Source of the DNA: Gamarada debralockiae
Taxonomy: Eukaryota > Ascomycota > Leotiomycetes > Helotiales > Hyphodiscaceae
Assembly: GCA_002803225.1 (NCBI GenBank)
Contig: NXFV01001733.1
Location: forward strand, 1 to 64,000
Length of the DNA: 64,000 nt
Direction of reading: 5' to 3'
Below, piece after piece: positions 61,601 through 64,000 of the stretch (the stretch's first letter is position 1; every line of letters starts with the position of its first letter). The notes beneath the pieces are model-generated. The model searched no databases. It saw nothing but the letters and a program-made list of their open reading frames with translations, and was not told the DNA's origin. Made by a program: the position numbers and the translations under genes.

Positions 61601-64000
61601 GACAGCGAGCAGGCTCAAGCGAAATTCGATGCTGGTGAACTGTGTGAGCTGACCAACGAGAGCCTTGCCGGTCCTGCAAAGGATGATTGCGGGGACGTGG
61701 CTCTCCCCGAAGCAACCTATGAGCGTCGAGCTGGGCCACAGGGTCCTAGAGATCGGACGAGGCTCTCGTCGTACTCATACGAATCAGATGGACTATCAAT
61801 GCCAAGCATACAACTCAGCGGCTGGGATGCGGCCTTCAAAGGTCATTCGCTTCTGCTCTGTCGGTACCACGCTATACTCGAAAGGATACTGTAGGTGCGA
61901 GCCCATACCTCGGACGATATCTTTTGAGGGTGAAGTGAAGCCTGGAGTCGTCGACGACCATACGTTGATGATATCGTCGACTTCAATATTTCGTACAATA
62001 CTTTGATGGCGCGCGCGACGGCGGACTAAACTACTGATTTCTCGTCACGGGAAATAGAGTAATGGGGAAATTACAGCAAGCCAAAGGCCCGGGAGCGACG
62101 TTCAGTGGTCAGCGTCTCAGACCAGATCACAACCACCGCACGGAGGTACGGTAAGATTGAGGATTTTGAAGGCTTATCCAATGGTCCGAAGGGGCCGAAC
62201 TCCGCAGGTTGAGGTTCGAGTACTGGCATTCAAAGAAGCTTTGGTCTGCAAGGCTAGAACACGAGTGGCTTGCTCTTCTGAGGCACTAACCATCAGGCAA
62301 AAAGTATATCCCCACGTTGTGACCAATCCTCCCGCCTTGCCCAGTCACCATTTCCAGAAGCGGTCTGCCATCGCAGTGAATGGGGTTGAGCTGAGTATCT
62401 TCCTGCCTATTTGAATGTTAAGAACATGTCGTTTGACAGATTTGGAGGTCTGGAAGAACTTGTGGATAGACCCATGGACCTTTTTGCGGGCACTTGAAAC
62501 CGTCCGAGGTTTTCCATCGCAAAACTCACCGTAGCTCCCGATGAAAATTCTCCTCACTCTTCCGAGTGACAACTTGGACACTGAGCGATGGATGACCTGT
62601 GCTCTCTTGTGGCACAGGCGTAAGATTTTCTTAATCGCGCATCTTTATGGCGGCCTTCTGGGGAAATATCTTCTGGGCGAGTCACGGTGAAGTTGGGTCC
62701 ATTTCTCCTAACTCTAATTGGTATCCTGGTCACTGATAAGAAGTTACCTTACTCTGAGTATGGGTGATGCTTTTTCCGTCGGGGCTGTTGAGTTCGTGTG
62801 TTCTGCAGAATCGATGTAGAACACCACTCCATTCGTACAGAGAGACACGAAAGCTGCATCAACTGCGCGATACCTGCACGCTACAACGATACAGAAATCA
62901 CTTACATAAGGAAGTTTGAGTTGAAAATAAATACCACAGCACACCTCAGCAGCCTGCCAGCCTCTCTGTTGGTATTTTGTGGTGGCCGTGTGCTGGCCCG
63001 CAGTCGGCTCCTGCAGGTGCTGGGATATGACCCTAAAATAGCTTTCCTACCGCGAATCGAACGGTGACAGAACGCCTCGTACCACCAAACTGTCAAGCTC
63101 ATCCCATCTTAATTTCCTCCCCAGCCTTTGACCCTGGGAGAGATTACTGAGATGCCCTCATTGCCGTCATGGATAATTCAAGATTTTATGGCAGTGCACA
63201 AATGGCCGTCAGTGCTGCTTTTGTTCCCGAATTAAACTTAAGGATGATTAGCGGATTAACAATTAAACGGCTGTGAACGATTGGGATGATGATATCACAA
63301 GCAATATTATATTCGATAGCGAGTTGGAGATCCAAAAGGTCCAGTGACGATGACAATTTATGCGCTTTCTCCTCATTGAAGCGTCAAAGGCTACCTGCAG
63401 CGTAAAATTTGCTCCCGCCGGGAACTGCCCGACTTGACCGGATCGCTATGATCGTCTACTATTCGAGGGCTTTGAGGAAAATCTACAGGCAGATACGCTC
63501 TGGACTACAGCCCGATCGGGTTTGGTCTGCATCCACACAGGCTGAAAAAGATTGAGCGAAACTCAAAGCATCTGGAGCGTGATCCTTGCCTGTACCTGAG
63601 AATTAGTGCGTGACCCGCTTCTGCAGTTCAACAAACAGATGACTGAGCCACTAATCAACGGCCATGGGAGAAAAGTAAGGTTGGGCTAGGCGAAAGGAGA
63701 TCTTCGCAGTCAAATCGCAACATCGCAAATCGCGCGATAGAGGAGATTTTAGGGAGGGGCCCAGGGGCCGGTTGCAACAGTGTCTCGCTCATCCGTGCAG
63801 CGGTAATGGCGCCTCGGACCTATCATGGCCTTCAGATTATTCAGGCCAGGGCCCATTTTCAGGGGGGTGAGGCGACTTTGCCCGCAGAAAGCAAAGCGCA
63901 GTAAAGAGGCGACAGAGGGTCCAGGTTACCACGCGCTGAGATGAAGCCCCCAACATCTCTCCTGCACCCAAGCAGCAATCACGGTAGGAAAACCCTTGCC
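58684..64000. other. gene-poor 5.3 kb stretch to the window end
   Basis: No gene could be recognised. Frames such as 58987-59388, 60006-60251 and 61096-61521 have no family resemblance. One place could be a two-exon gene: an ATG at 61378 followed by 35 open codons, a donor-like GTACGG near 61482, an acceptor-like TCTCAG near 61536, then an open frame to about 61894 (…FGVGNGTICNSTAPQES…). The phase is not secured and I do not call it. Confidence 0.4.

Noticed and set aside
62980..63080. GAATCGAAC word resembling a tRNA T-loop
   Set aside because: No acceptor, D-arm or anticodon stem can be folded around it; similar TTCGAATC words at about 26370 and 29606 also fail.

Overview
The window reads as nuclear DNA of a filamentous ascomycete (Pezizomycotina; a leotiomycete is my guess, not proven). 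The reasons are short introns (mostly 44-70 bp, GTRAGT-type donors, CTRAC/CTAAT branch points), a TpA-rich block of the kind left by repeat-induced point mutation (RIP), and fungal gene families: a hydrolase-NACHT-WD40 NLR, a HET-domain relic, a Clr5 protein, Atg11, Nhp6 and a Mep2-type ammonium permease. Exon coordinates were assembled by hand from reading frame and splice phase.

Layout. 1-6600: gene-free, AT-rich, RIP-like wreck of transposable elements, with a degenerate ~180-187 bp tandem repeat at 4040-4620. 6960-11294: an intact six-exon NLR (alpha/beta hydrolase, NACHT, eight near-identical WD40 units). 11295-15756: no gene recognised, one LTR-like relic. 15757-19091: large coiled-coil protein. 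19924-21704 (minus): Clr5-domain protein with a Cys-rich tail. 22010-25679: a 3.67 kb segment bounded by 85-bp inverted repeats and a TAA duplication, carrying a BTB-like gene. 25680-31717: gene-poor. 31718-33389: ammonium transporter. 34495-35649 (minus): unknown membrane protein. 35974-37878: broken HET gene. 38301-38831 (minus): MOSC protein. 39687-43954 (minus): ATG11, divergent from a CENP-H-like gene (44210-45049). 47106-47591: NHP6-type HMG protein. 49014-51195: multi-exon fungal family of unknown function. 51812-54854: DIS3/RRP44. 55039-56865 (minus): NUG1 GTPase, divergent from a HAD phosphatase (57430-58683). 58684-64000: gene-poor.

Two kinds of territory alternate. The right-hand part holds conserved housekeeping genes for RNA decay, ribosome assembly, kinetochore, chromatin, autophagy and nitrogen uptake. 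The left and middle parts are accessory DNA: an NLR of the allorecognition type, a HET pseudogene, a Clr5 gene and a BTB gene inside a transposon-like frame, next to RIP-degraded repeats. The most interesting items are the WD40 array of the NLR, whose units differ almost only at four codons, and the inverted-repeat element around the BTB gene.
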